5,413 bases of DNA from an uncultured Eubacteriales bacterium (GTDB lineage Bacteria > Bacillota > Clostridia > Oscillospirales > Acutalibacteraceae): positions 42,152 through 47,564 of the forward strand of contig CAQJOC010000001.1 of the NCBI GenBank assembly GCA_948815685.1, in the 5' to 3' direction. A program made the translations under genes and the position numbers. The notes beneath the pieces were generated by a model. The model was not told where the DNA came from. It searched no databases and was given only the letters and a program-made list of their open reading frames with translations. Positions 1 to 5,235 of this stretch are shown piece after piece (within the stretch, counting starts at the first letter, position 1; each line of letters opens with the position of its first letter).

Positions 1-600
1 ATTGGAATAGACATTATAAAAAGTGAACATTCTCATAATCATGACGAAAATGAGCATGATGACAGCGATGAAGACAGTGAAGAAAAAATGAATCAAAATC
101 CTCACATATGGGTATCAATAAGTAATTATATCAAGCAAGTTGACAATATATGTGATGGTCTTGTTAAAATCAATCCGGAAAACGAGTCTAAGTATAGAGA
201 AAATGCTTTAATATATAAAAAGAAACTTGAAAATTTAAGAGATAAAATGCATCATGAACTTGATACACTTCCAAATAAAAATGTAATAACGTTCCATGAC
301 GCATTTCCATATTTTGCAAAAGAATTCAATTTGAATATTCCTACTGTTATAAGTAGTGAACCTGAAAACGAACCAAGTGTTAAAGAACTTTCCGAAACTA
401 TAAATATTGTAAAAACGCTCGGAATAAAAGCACTGTTTGTGGAACCTCAATATTCAGACAGTTCTGCAAAAACAATAGCTCAAGAGACGGGAGCATCGGT
501 ATATAGTCTTGATTCAGGGTCTTCCGGAGAAATATCAAAAAATGCATATCTTAATATTATGGAAAAAAATCTTAAAGTTTTAAAAGATGCTCTTGCTTAG
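1..600 (+). CDS. znuA: Zinc ABC transporter substrate-binding protein, C-terminal part (5' end outside window)
   Basis: The reading frame is open from base 1, so the gene begins before the window and the visible ATG at 88 is internal. The product belongs to the ZnuA/TroA cluster A-I binding proteins, which capture Zn2+ outside the membrane and pass it to the ZnuB permease. Seen here, numbered from base 1: an acidic, His-rich loop (His 10, 12, 14, 19, then a run of Asp/Glu to about residue 28), which is characteristic of zinc rather than manganese members. The NPHIW block (His35) and the FHDAFPYF block (His99) match the second and third His metal ligands. The FVEPQYS block (Glu148) and the LDS block (Asp171, at the usual acidic ligand position) complete the C-terminal lobe. 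The ending resembles full-length family members. The signal peptide, lipobox and first His ligand lie outside. TAG at 598-600 is followed at once by in-frame TAA. The zinc assignment is by family; manganese is less likely because of the His loop. Confidence 0.93.
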   Translation: MGIDIIKSEHSHNHDENEHDDSDEDSEEKMNQNPHIWVSISNYIKQVDNICDGLVKINPENESKYRENALIYKKKLENLRDKMHHELDTLPNKNVITFHDAFPYFAKEFNLNIPTVISSEPENEPSVKELSETINIVKTLGIKALFVEPQYSDSSAKTIAQETGASVYSLDSGSSGEISKNAYLNIMEKNLKVLKDALA

Positions 601-650
601 TAAAAATAATTTGAAAATATGCAATTATCTTATACAGTAAAAAGATTAGA

Positions 651-717
651 TGGACAAGGGCAGGGGAGAAGGTGTATTTATGTAAATAATTAAAAACAAG
701 GGTTCCTTTGTTGTCCA
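651..717 (+). repeat. Nested inverted repeat, possible structured leader RNA
   Basis: TGGACAA (651-657) is the exact reverse complement of TTGTCCA (711-717). Inside its right arm, AACAAGG (695-701) can pair with CCTTTGTT (705-712) as a 7-bp stem closed by a 4-base loop, one pair being G-T. The two pairings share bases 711-712, so they are partly mutually exclusive, as in a switching leader. The purine-rich strand in between (657-672) is G-rich for this AT-rich window. No known riboswitch class was recognised. It could also be the decayed end of an insertion element. Confidence 0.3.
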
Positions 718-722
718 AAAAT

Positions 723-735
723 TTAAGTAACTTAA
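723..735. promoter_or_regulatory. 13-bp dyad TTAAGT-A-ACTTAA, candidate operator
   Basis: This is a perfect 6+6 inverted repeat about one central base. It lies upstream of znuC in the gap of a zinc transporter locus. Its half-sites resemble in layout, but do not match, the TTAAC...GTTAA site of the MarR-type zinc regulator AdcR. A Zur-type box was not found. Regulator identity is inference only, and AT-rich DNA yields such dyads by chance. Confidence 0.25.
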
Positions 736-761
736 GTAGTGTGGATGAAAGTGAGTTTGTT

Positions 762-792
762 TTTCTAATTTTTTAAAATAAAAAATTAGAAA
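762..792 (+). repeat. Perfect 13-bp AT-rich hairpin in the znuA-znuC gap
   Basis: Bases 762-774 pair perfectly with 780-792 around a 5-base loop (775-779). The stem is almost all A-T with one C-G pair. No clear U-run follows it, so it is a poor intrinsic terminator for znuA on the plus strand. It may protect a processed mRNA end, damp read-through, or act as a DNA-level element upstream of the putative znuC promoter. Confidence 0.45.
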
Positions 793-794
793 TT

Positions 795-816
795 TAGTCC
801 GGGGACTAGCCTGGTC
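795..816. promoter_or_regulatory. Overlapping palindromes, candidate metal-regulator operator before znuC
   Basis: TAGTCC-GG-GGACTA (795-808) is a perfect inverted repeat. It overlaps GACTAG-C-CTGGTC (804-816), an imperfect dyad with one mismatched pair position per arm. This is a locally GC-rich island in AT-rich DNA and it runs into the likely -35 region of the promoter with TATAAT at 833-838, where a repressor would block RNA polymerase. The central TAGCCT (807-812) equals the core of DtxR/IdeR-type boxes, but the outer arms do not match that consensus well. As RNA, 795-799 and 804-808 could form a 5-bp stem with a 4-base loop. The regulator is unknown. Confidence 0.4.
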
Positions 817-838
817 AATAAAGTAATTTAGCTATAAT
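812..838 (+). promoter_or_regulatory. Putative sigma-A-type promoter for znuCB
   Basis: TATAAT at 833-838 is a perfect -10 box. The best -35 candidate is TGGTCA at 812-817 (4 of 6 to TTGACA) with a short 15-base spacer, so recognition may be weak or activator- or repressor-controlled. Transcription would start near 845, leaving a very short leader with the AGGGG ribosome site at 847-851. The -35 overlaps the palindromes at 795-816. Confidence 0.4.
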
Positions 839-859
839 TTTTCAATAGGGGATAAATTA

Positions 860-1618
860 ATGACAATTCGAGGTGCAGATAAGAACAAATGTCACTGTAG
901 TGTAAAGATTATAAATTTAGGGGTAGTTCGCGGAGGACACAGAATACTAAAAGACATATCTTTTTCGGTGAAACATAGTGAGATTATGGCTCTTGTTGGA
1001 AAAAACGGAGCCGGTAAGACAACAATTCTGAAATCTATAATAAATACTGTGCCACATACGGGGAGAGTTGAATTTTTCAACTCTGACGGAAAAATGATAT
1101 TATCGCCGCAAATAGGGTATGTTCCGCAGAAACTTAGTTTTGAACGAGATACGCCGATTACGGTTTTAGATTTGTTTTGTACAAATTCCACACGCTTTCC
1201 CATATGGATGGGACATAGCGAAAAAAGAAAACAAAGGGCATATGAAATTTTAAGTAAAGTTGGGGCACAGGATCAGATAAATAAAAAAATAGGAAGACTG
1301 TCAGGTGGAGAACTTCAGCGTGTAATGCTTGCGTTTGCCCTTGAGCCTATGCCAGATATTCTTCTTTTAGATGAACCGGTTTCTGCGATAGATAAAACAG
1401 GAGTTACAATTTTTTACAAGCTTATAACTGAAATGCGAGAGGAGTTCCATATGCCGGTTATTATGGTTTCACACGATTTCGACCAAGTTAGTAAATATGC
1501 AACTTCATATGCATTGATAGACGGAACGCTTGTGGAAACAGGTAAAGCAAGTGAAATGACTAAAAGTCCAAAAGTAAGAAAAACATTTGGAATCAGCTTA
1601 GACACAGGAGGATTTTAA
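860..1618 (+). CDS. znuC: Zinc/metal ABC transporter ATP-binding protein
   Basis: This is the cytoplasmic ATPase that powers metal import through ZnuB. At 252 residues it has the normal family length. ABC motifs in order: Walker A GKNGAGKT at 47-54, Q-loop Gln90 in IGYVPQ, signature LSGGE at 147-151, Walker B ILLLDE at 167-172 followed by the D-loop around Asp178, and switch His205 in VSHD. All catalytic elements are intact. The start ATG has AGGGG (847-851) eight bases upstream. Before the ABC core, which begins near residue 15, is a short extension with Cys11-His12-Cys13. From memory, a clade of clostridial metal-ABC ATPases carries a comparable Cys/His-rich N-terminus, so it may be a metal-sensing or binding tail (inference). 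The stop overlaps the ATG of znuB by one base (TAATG), implying translational coupling. Manganese or iron as substrate cannot be excluded from this subunit alone. Confidence 0.93.
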   Translation: MTIRGADKNKCHCSVKIINLGVVRGGHRILKDISFSVKHSEIMALVGKNGAGKTTILKSIINTVPHTGRVEFFNSDGKMILSPQIGYVPQKLSFERDTPITVLDLFCTNSTRFPIWMGHSEKRKQRAYEILSKVGAQDQINKKIGRLSGGELQRVMLAFALEPMPDILLLDEPVSAIDKTGVTIFYKLITEMREEFHMPVIMVSHDFDQVSKYATSYALIDGTLVETGKASEMTKSPKVRKTFGISLDTGGF

Positions 1619-2466
1619 TGGGTGCTATTTATAAATTTATGGAAAGTATTTTACCTTTTTCATGGATACATTTTAATTTTATGAAAAATGCTTTAATAGC
1701 AATAATTTTGATTTCTCCACTTTTTGGACTCATAGGGACTATGATAGTAAATAATAAAATGTCATTTTTTTCAGATGCTTTAGGTCATTCTGCATTAACA
1801 GGAATTGCTATCGGAGTTGTTTTAGGAATAGGAAATTATATGATTTCCATGCTTTTGTTTGCAATACTGTTTGCATTGGCGATATCCGGAGTTATACAGT
1901 CCAATGTTTCATCTCCTGATACCGTTATCGGAGTTTTTTCTTCTATGGGAGTTGCCTTAGGAATAGTAATTTTGTCTATAAAGGGTGGATTTTCAAAATA
2001 TTCCGGGTATCTAATCGGAGATATTCTTTCAATAACACCAAAAGAACTTTTGACTCTTGCAGTAACTTTAGTCTTAATATTAATTCTTTGGTCGCTTTGC
2101 TTCAATAAACTTATGCTTTCAAGTTTAAATTCCGATTTAGCTTTGAGTAGGCAAATAAATGTAAAACTTTATAAGAATATATTTGTTTTGATAATTGCAT
2201 TAATTGTTACTGTTTCAATAAAATGGGTAGGTATGCTTATCATTAATTCTTTATTGGTAATTCCGGCAGCTTCGGCAAAAAATGTTGCAAATGATATGAA
2301 GTCCTACCATATATTTTCGGTGCTGTTTTCTGTAATTTCAGGATTGTCTGGCCTTATTTTATCCTATTACATAGGGACTTCAGCAGGAGCGACAATAGTT
2401 TTGATTTCTGCAACAATATTTTTATTTACATTTCTTTCAAAAAAAGCCGGAAATGGAAAAGCTTAA
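1618..2466 (+). CDS. znuB: Zinc/metal ABC transporter permease, ABC-3 family
   Basis: This integral membrane subunit forms the metal channel and works as a dimer with ZnuC below and ZnuA outside. It has 282 residues, usual for the ABC-3 family. Hydrophobic segments lie at roughly 24-45, 57-71, 75-95, 103-121, 143-161, 186-220 (two close segments), 230-251 and 256-273. Family hallmarks are the FFSDALGHSAL block (50-60), the GDILSITP coupling region (134-141), and the VGMLIINSLLVIPAA block (204-218). The start ATG overlaps the znuC stop. AGGAGG at 1606-1611, inside znuC, lies six bases upstream and supports this start. A terminator 26 bases after the stop closes the unit. There is no sign of truncation or frameshift. 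Confidence 0.93.
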   Translation: MGAIYKFMESILPFSWIHFNFMKNALIAIILISPLFGLIGTMIVNNKMSFFSDALGHSALTGIAIGVVLGIGNYMISMLLFAILFALAISGVIQSNVSSPDTVIGVFSSMGVALGIVILSIKGGFSKYSGYLIGDILSITPKELLTLAVTLVLILILWSLCFNKLMLSSLNSDLALSRQINVKLYKNIFVLIIALIVTVSIKWVGMLIINSLLVIPAASAKNVANDMKSYHIFSVLFSVISGLSGLILSYYIGTSAGATIVLISATIFLFTFLSKKAGNGKA

Positions 2467-2492
2467 ATATTTAATCAAATAATTTAAAGGAT

Positions 2493-2527
2493 AAGTATAA
2501 AAATTTCACAAAGTTTTTATACTTTTT
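2493..2527 (+). terminator. Intrinsic terminator after znuB
   Basis: AAGTATAAAAA (2493-2503) pairs perfectly with TTTTTATACTT (2514-2524) around a 10-base loop. The right arm runs into a T-rich tail (2523-2532). The stem is AT-rich but 11 bp long. It stands between the znu genes and the next promoter, separating the two transcription units. Confidence 0.75.
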
Positions 2528-2564
2528 ATTTTGCTTTATATACTACAAAATAAATAAAATTAGC

Positions 2565-2593
2565 TTGACATATTACATAAATTAATATATTAT
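2565..2593 (+). promoter_or_regulatory. Sigma-A-type promoter of the small-gene pair
   Basis: A perfect -35 TTGACA (2565-2570) is followed after 17 bases by TATTAT (2588-2593), five of six to the -10 consensus. TATATT at 2586-2591 is an alternative -10 with a 15-base spacer. Transcription would start near 2600, leaving a leader of about 33 bases before the TTG start at 2633. It lies just after the znuB terminator, so the pair is transcribed independently. Confidence 0.75.
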
Positions 2594-2605
2594 TTATTAC
2601 ATAAA
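2571..2605 (+). repeat. 11-bp direct repeat TATTACATAAA straddling the -10 box
   Basis: TATTACATAAA occurs exactly at 2571-2581 and 2595-2605, 24 bases apart. One copy begins immediately after the -35 box and the other spans the expected transcription start. A weaker relative (TACTACAAAAT) lies at 2541-2551. The position suggests tandem binding sites for a regulator, but low-complexity AT-rich DNA can give such matches by chance. Confidence 0.4.
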
Positions 2606-2622
2606 GAGATTTTTGCAACTAT

Positions 2623-2631
2623 GGAGGTGAT
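2623..2631 (+). promoter_or_regulatory. Ribosome binding site GGAGGTGAT that fixes a TTG start
   Basis: This near-perfect anti-16S match lies five bases (from GGAGG) before TTG at 2633. It overlaps the in-frame ATG at 2621-2623, which itself has no good site upstream. The TTG is therefore the better start of the downstream gene. Confidence 0.75.
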
Positions 2632-2632
2632 T

Positions 2633-3067
2633 TTGATTAATAATTTATCTATTTTATCCAGTGATGAATTTTTTATGAGGCGTCTCCTTAGTTTTAGGTC
2701 TTATGATAAAGTACAAAAAGCTTTAAGTGAAAAGGGGATTAATATTTCACTTGAGAATATAGAAAAAATAAAAAATATTGTTTATGATTTGGAAGAAAAT
2801 GAAGATATAATGACAAAGGAAGACCTAAAAATTATAAAAGAAGCCGGAAAAAATGTGGATATTAATGGATATTTTAATGAAGAGTTATATAATTTTTTCT
2901 ATAACGGTAGACATAAATATCCTAAAGATTTCTTTTTGAATAAAGAAATTTATAATGGTGAGACTATTTCAACAGGTATATTTACTATTGCTTGTCTTGT
3001 TTTTGAGGCTAAAAAAAAATATCTTAAAACAAGAGCTCTGTGGGAAATAGGTCAATATAGTTTATAA
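2633..3067 (+). CDS. Small Nif11-like protein, first of a paralogous pair (unknown function)
   Basis: I do not recognise a named family with certainty. From the TTG start the product has 144 residues; an in-frame ATG at 2621 would add four but overlaps the ribosome site. No signal peptide is apparent. Residues about 8-50 (SSDEFF...RLL...KALSEKGINIS...IEKI) follow the Nif11-type pattern: a short helix, an acidic residue then aromatic residues, Leu-rich helix, Gly turn, hydrophobic-Ser and a final helix. The middle (about 55-95) is charged and Tyr/Phe/Asn-rich. A hydrophobic stretch TGIFTIACLVF (about 110-120) is followed by a Lys run and ALWEI (135-139) near the end. The same order appears in the next gene, suggesting duplication and divergence. 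Nif11-like domains often serve as leaders of ribosomally made, modified peptides, but a free-standing regulatory or structural role is equally possible. No maturase or exporter is next to it. Confidence 0.8.
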   Translation: MINNLSILSSDEFFMRRLLSFRSYDKVQKALSEKGINISLENIEKIKNIVYDLEENEDIMTKEDLKIIKEAGKNVDINGYFNEELYNFFYNGRHKYPKDFFLNKEIYNGETISTGIFTIACLVFEAKKKYLKTRALWEIGQYSL

Positions 3068-3128
3068 TATATAATAAATTTAAAGAGTGAAGGGTGAGAT
3101 GTTTTTTTATGTAAGGGGGCTACATATT

Positions 3129-3530
3129 ATGGAAATGAAAGACAATGAAAATGCTCAAGATGATATGATTTTAATCGATGAAAAGTGCGATTTGGTACTA
3201 AGTGACCAAAAAGAAGCATTAGATGCACTTGCTATGGATAAAGATTTTGTAGATAAATTGATTTGTCAGAAAACATTGAAAGGTATGCAGCAGCTTTTTA
3301 GTAATAGAGGCGTTATTTTAAGTGAAGAAGAAATCGATGATTTTATTGAAATGGTGAAAGCCTCCGTTTCAAAAAATAGGTTATCGGATGAATTTTTGGA
3401 AACAATTTCGGTTGGGGCAGCGGTTGAACATTCTCCTCTGCCTTATTGCGGTTTACTATACTCGATAGGGAATTTGGTTAGTGGCAAGAAAGAAAACCCC
3501 GCCTATATCAATTCGGCTATGTGGATATAA
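3129..3530 (+). CDS. Small Nif11-like protein, second of a paralogous pair (unknown function)
   Basis: The chosen ATG at 3129 has GGGGG (3115-3119) nine bases upstream and gives 133 residues. In-frame GTG 3087 and ATG 3099 would lengthen it, but produce a less family-like N-terminus. Residues 1-20 are acidic and Asp/Asn-rich. Residues about 27-77 (ALDALAMDKDFVDKLI...GMQQLFSNRGVILSEEEIDDF) fit the Nif11-like pattern better than the first gene does, including Asp-x-x-Phe, the Asn-Arg-Gly turn and Ser-Glu-Glu-Glu. Residues 91-109 (ETISVGAAVEHSPLPYCGL) are Gly/Ala/Pro-rich with Cys107. The tail has IGNLVSGKK (113-121) and ends SAMWI, parallel to the first gene's IACLV...KK...ALWEI. The gap from the first gene is 61 bases with no terminator, so the two are probably cotranscribed. 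Three Cys residues (20, 46, 107) are present. Function is unknown; RiPP precursor or small regulatory protein are the leading guesses. Confidence 0.78.
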   Translation: MEMKDNENAQDDMILIDEKCDLVLSDQKEALDALAMDKDFVDKLICQKTLKGMQQLFSNRGVILSEEEIDDFIEMVKASVSKNRLSDEFLETISVGAAVEHSPLPYCGLLYSIGNLVSGKKENPAYINSAMWI

Positions 3531-3628
3531 TGACCTGGTTTGAGAGTTTTATTATTAAAAAAACAAGTTATTAATTGCCGAATTTTTATATGTTGATTAA
3601 TTTTTTAATACGGGCAGATAATTTAATT

Positions 3629-3659
3629 GAGGTACTCTTAAATATAGGAGTGCCTCTTG
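3629..3659. terminator. Hairpin between convergent units, possible bidirectional terminator
   Basis: GAGGTACTC (3629-3637) pairs with GAGTGCCTC (3648-3656) with one G-T wobble. Three further inner pairs (one G-T) leave the loop AATA (3641-3644), giving a 12-bp stem. It is the strongest G/C-containing hairpin in the convergent gap. The plus-strand tail (TTGTCTGATTT) and the minus-strand tail are only moderately T-rich, so efficiency is uncertain. It lies about 100 bases past the small-gene stop and about 40 past the flippase stop. A weaker repeat, TCTGA (3660-3664) facing TCAGA (3678-3682), sits beside it on the flippase side. Confidence 0.6.
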
Positions 3660-3693
3660 TCTGATTTATGATATGAGTCAGATGAAAAAATTT

Positions 3694-5235
3694 TTATAAT
3701 TTTTTATATATACTACTAAGTGTATTTTTAATTTTAGCCAAAGGTTTTTTAAGTAGCTCTTTTTCATAGGTATTCATTACACAAAGCCAAGCTATGGCGG
3801 TGTAAATTATTAAATACAGTAATATTTTTATGCTAATTTCTAAAACGGAATTAGTAATTTTAATTTTATTTAATGATGTTCCTATTAAAAAAGCACATAG
3901 AGTTGGAATGCTTATTTTTAATATTTGCTGCCAAAATGAATTTATATTTAATTTTAAAGATTTTACATAAAATATGTTTAATATAATAATGAAAGTCAGA
4001 TAATTTAATCCTGTAACCAGAGCACATCCGACACCACCATATAATTTCGCAATTGGTATAACAATAATTATATTTAAAGCGTCAATAAGTAAAAACATTG
4101 TTGCACGAAAATAAAACTTATTTACAGCCTGAAGAATCGTTTGTGCTAAACCTTGAATTAAATCTAATGTTAGCGGAATGATTATCATTAATGTCATTAA
4201 ATAGCTACATTCAAAACCCGTTTTTCCAAGTGACCAAAGATATATAAACTGTTTTCCGAATAAAATAAATCCCGTAAGTACACATGATAGTAAAATAAAC
4301 TGTATTCTGCCGACTTTCAGAAACATTTCGGAAAATGCCTTATTTGATGAGCCTTCTGAAACCATTGAAGTGATTTTAGGCAAAAATACTCCGGTAATGG
4401 CAGTGGAAAGAATCATATAGTAATAGGCGATTTGAAAAACTATAGAATATGCAGCCACTGATTCGGGGCTGCTAAATATACTTAAAATTACTTTATTGGA
4501 ATGCCAAAAGAGCTGATCTGCAATTACATTTAAAAATATAAATAAAGAATATTTCAATATAGATTTGAATAGATTTTTGTCAAAGAAATGAAGTTTTACT
4601 TTAACTTTTAAAATTTTAAAACAATAAAAATATCTCGCAGCTACCATTATTATATTAAATATAGTTTGCACAATTACAATTGAGAGGGCAGATGGAAATT
4701 TAAGTACAACCGGAACCATAACTAAAGCTTGAAAAATAGTCAGAAAAATTACAGTTCCCCTTAGAAAAACAAATCTTTCATATGCGGTCAATATTGCATT
4801 AAGTATTTGAAATGGTAGAGAACATGCAACATTTATTAGAAATACGATGTATACCTGTTTAGCATTTAAGAGTTGTGATTTTGACAAAGAATTTACATAT
4901 AAAGAATCTAAGGAAAAATATAAAGATACTCCTACAACTAAAATTGCTATTGTTATTGCAACATATATTCGTGAACAAATAGCAAGAATATTTTCCATGT
5001 TTTTTTTATCGCCGGAGGTTTTATATCTAGAATAAAAAACAATAATTGTAGATGGAAGACCGAAATCAAGCACAGAAAAATATGCAATTAACGAACCTAT
5101 TGTCTGATAAATTCCATACTCACTGACACCGATGAAATGTAAAAACAACGGAACATTTATGATATTTACCAAAGCACTTACAATTATACTCAAATATGCC
5201 AAAATTACGCCGGCTTTTCTTTGATTTATATTCAA
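3694..5235 (-). CDS. Oligosaccharide/polysaccharide flippase, Wzx-like (MATE/MOP superfamily)
   Basis: The 513-residue integral membrane protein has about 14 hydrophobic helices, near 9-30, 43-66, 85-107, 127-148, 160-178, 183-205, 228-245, 262-283, 311-327, 342-362, 376-394, 399-421, 437-453 and 466-487. The N-terminus (QRKAG-x-ILAYLS, then PLFLHFIGVSEYGIYQTIGS and LDFGLPSTI) is the signature of Firmicute polysaccharide-type flippases of the PST/Wzx group. These move lipid-linked sugar units across the membrane for capsule, exopolysaccharide or wall polymer assembly. The C-terminus is Lys-rich and cytoplasmic. It starts with TTG at 5235-5233; AGGTGAG lies about ten bases upstream on the minus strand and no in-frame ATG fits better. 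The stop is TAA. No glycosyltransferase is visible on either side, so the substrate cannot be named; the gene may stand alone or end an operon that enters from the right. It is not related in direction to the small-gene pair. Confidence 0.88.
   Translation of the reverse strand: MNINQRKAGVILAYLSIIVSALVNIINVPLFLHFIGVSEYGIYQTIGSLIAYFSVLDFGLPSTIIVFYSRYKTSGDKKNMENILAICSRIYVAITIAILVVGVSLYFSLDSLYVNSLSKSQLLNAKQVYIVFLINVACSLPFQILNAILTAYERFVFLRGTVIFLTIFQALVMVPVVLKFPSALSIVIVQTIFNIIMVAARYFYCFKILKVKVKLHFFDKNLFKSILKYSLFIFLNVIADQLFWHSNKVILSIFSSPESVAAYSIVFQIAYYYMILSTAITGVFLPKITSMVSEGSSNKAFSEMFLKVGRIQFILLSCVLTGFILFGKQFIYLWSLGKTGFECSYLMTLMIIIPLTLDLIQGLAQTILQAVNKFYFRATMFLLIDALNIIIVIPIAKLYGGVGCALVTGLNYLTFIIILNIFYVKSLKLNINSFWQQILKISIPTLCAFLIGTSLNKIKITNSVLEISIKILLYLIIYTAIAWLCVMNTYEKELLKKPLAKIKNTLSSIYKKL

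Larger units (their letters stand above)
601..859 (+). other. Long dyad-rich gap between znuA and znuC
   Basis: These 259 bases separate two genes of one transporter that are usually tightly linked. No convincing gene is present. The stretch holds several inverted repeats: TGGACAA (651-657) facing TTGTCCA (711-717), an inner hairpin 696-711 with a 4-base loop and one G-T pair, the dyad TTAAGT-A-ACTTAA (723-735), a 13-bp AT hairpin (762-792), and a palindrome pair at 795-816. A perfect TATAAT lies at 833-838. No clear U-tract terminator is seen after znuA, so read-through into znuC is possible. The structure may be a regulatory leader or the relic of an insertion; the sequence alone does not decide. 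Confidence 0.6.

Noticed and set aside
235..450. Minus-strand open frame inside znuA.
   Set aside because: It lies wholly over a well-supported conserved gene and has no plausible start signal or family resemblance.
651..675. G-rich tract considered as part of a metal riboswitch such as the NiCo (czcD) class.
   Set aside because: The conserved multi-stem architecture could not be built, and that class controls exporters rather than zinc uptake.
619..693. A 24-codon open frame in the znuA-znuC gap, ATG at 619 to TAA at 691.
   Set aside because: It has no ribosome binding site and no recognisable product. Its frame continues that of znuA past several stops, so it is probably chance.
762..795. 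AT hairpin as an intrinsic terminator of znuA.
   Set aside because: The stem lacks a following U-run and has almost no G-C pairs, so it is listed only as an inverted repeat.
892..1203. Minus-strand open frame opposite znuC; similar ones lie at 1414-1605 and 1836-2105.
   Set aside because: These are antisense shadows of the conserved znuC and znuB coding sequence.
4847..5035. Plus-strand open frame opposite the flippase.
   Set aside because: It is a shadow of the flippase gene, with no ribosome site or family features.
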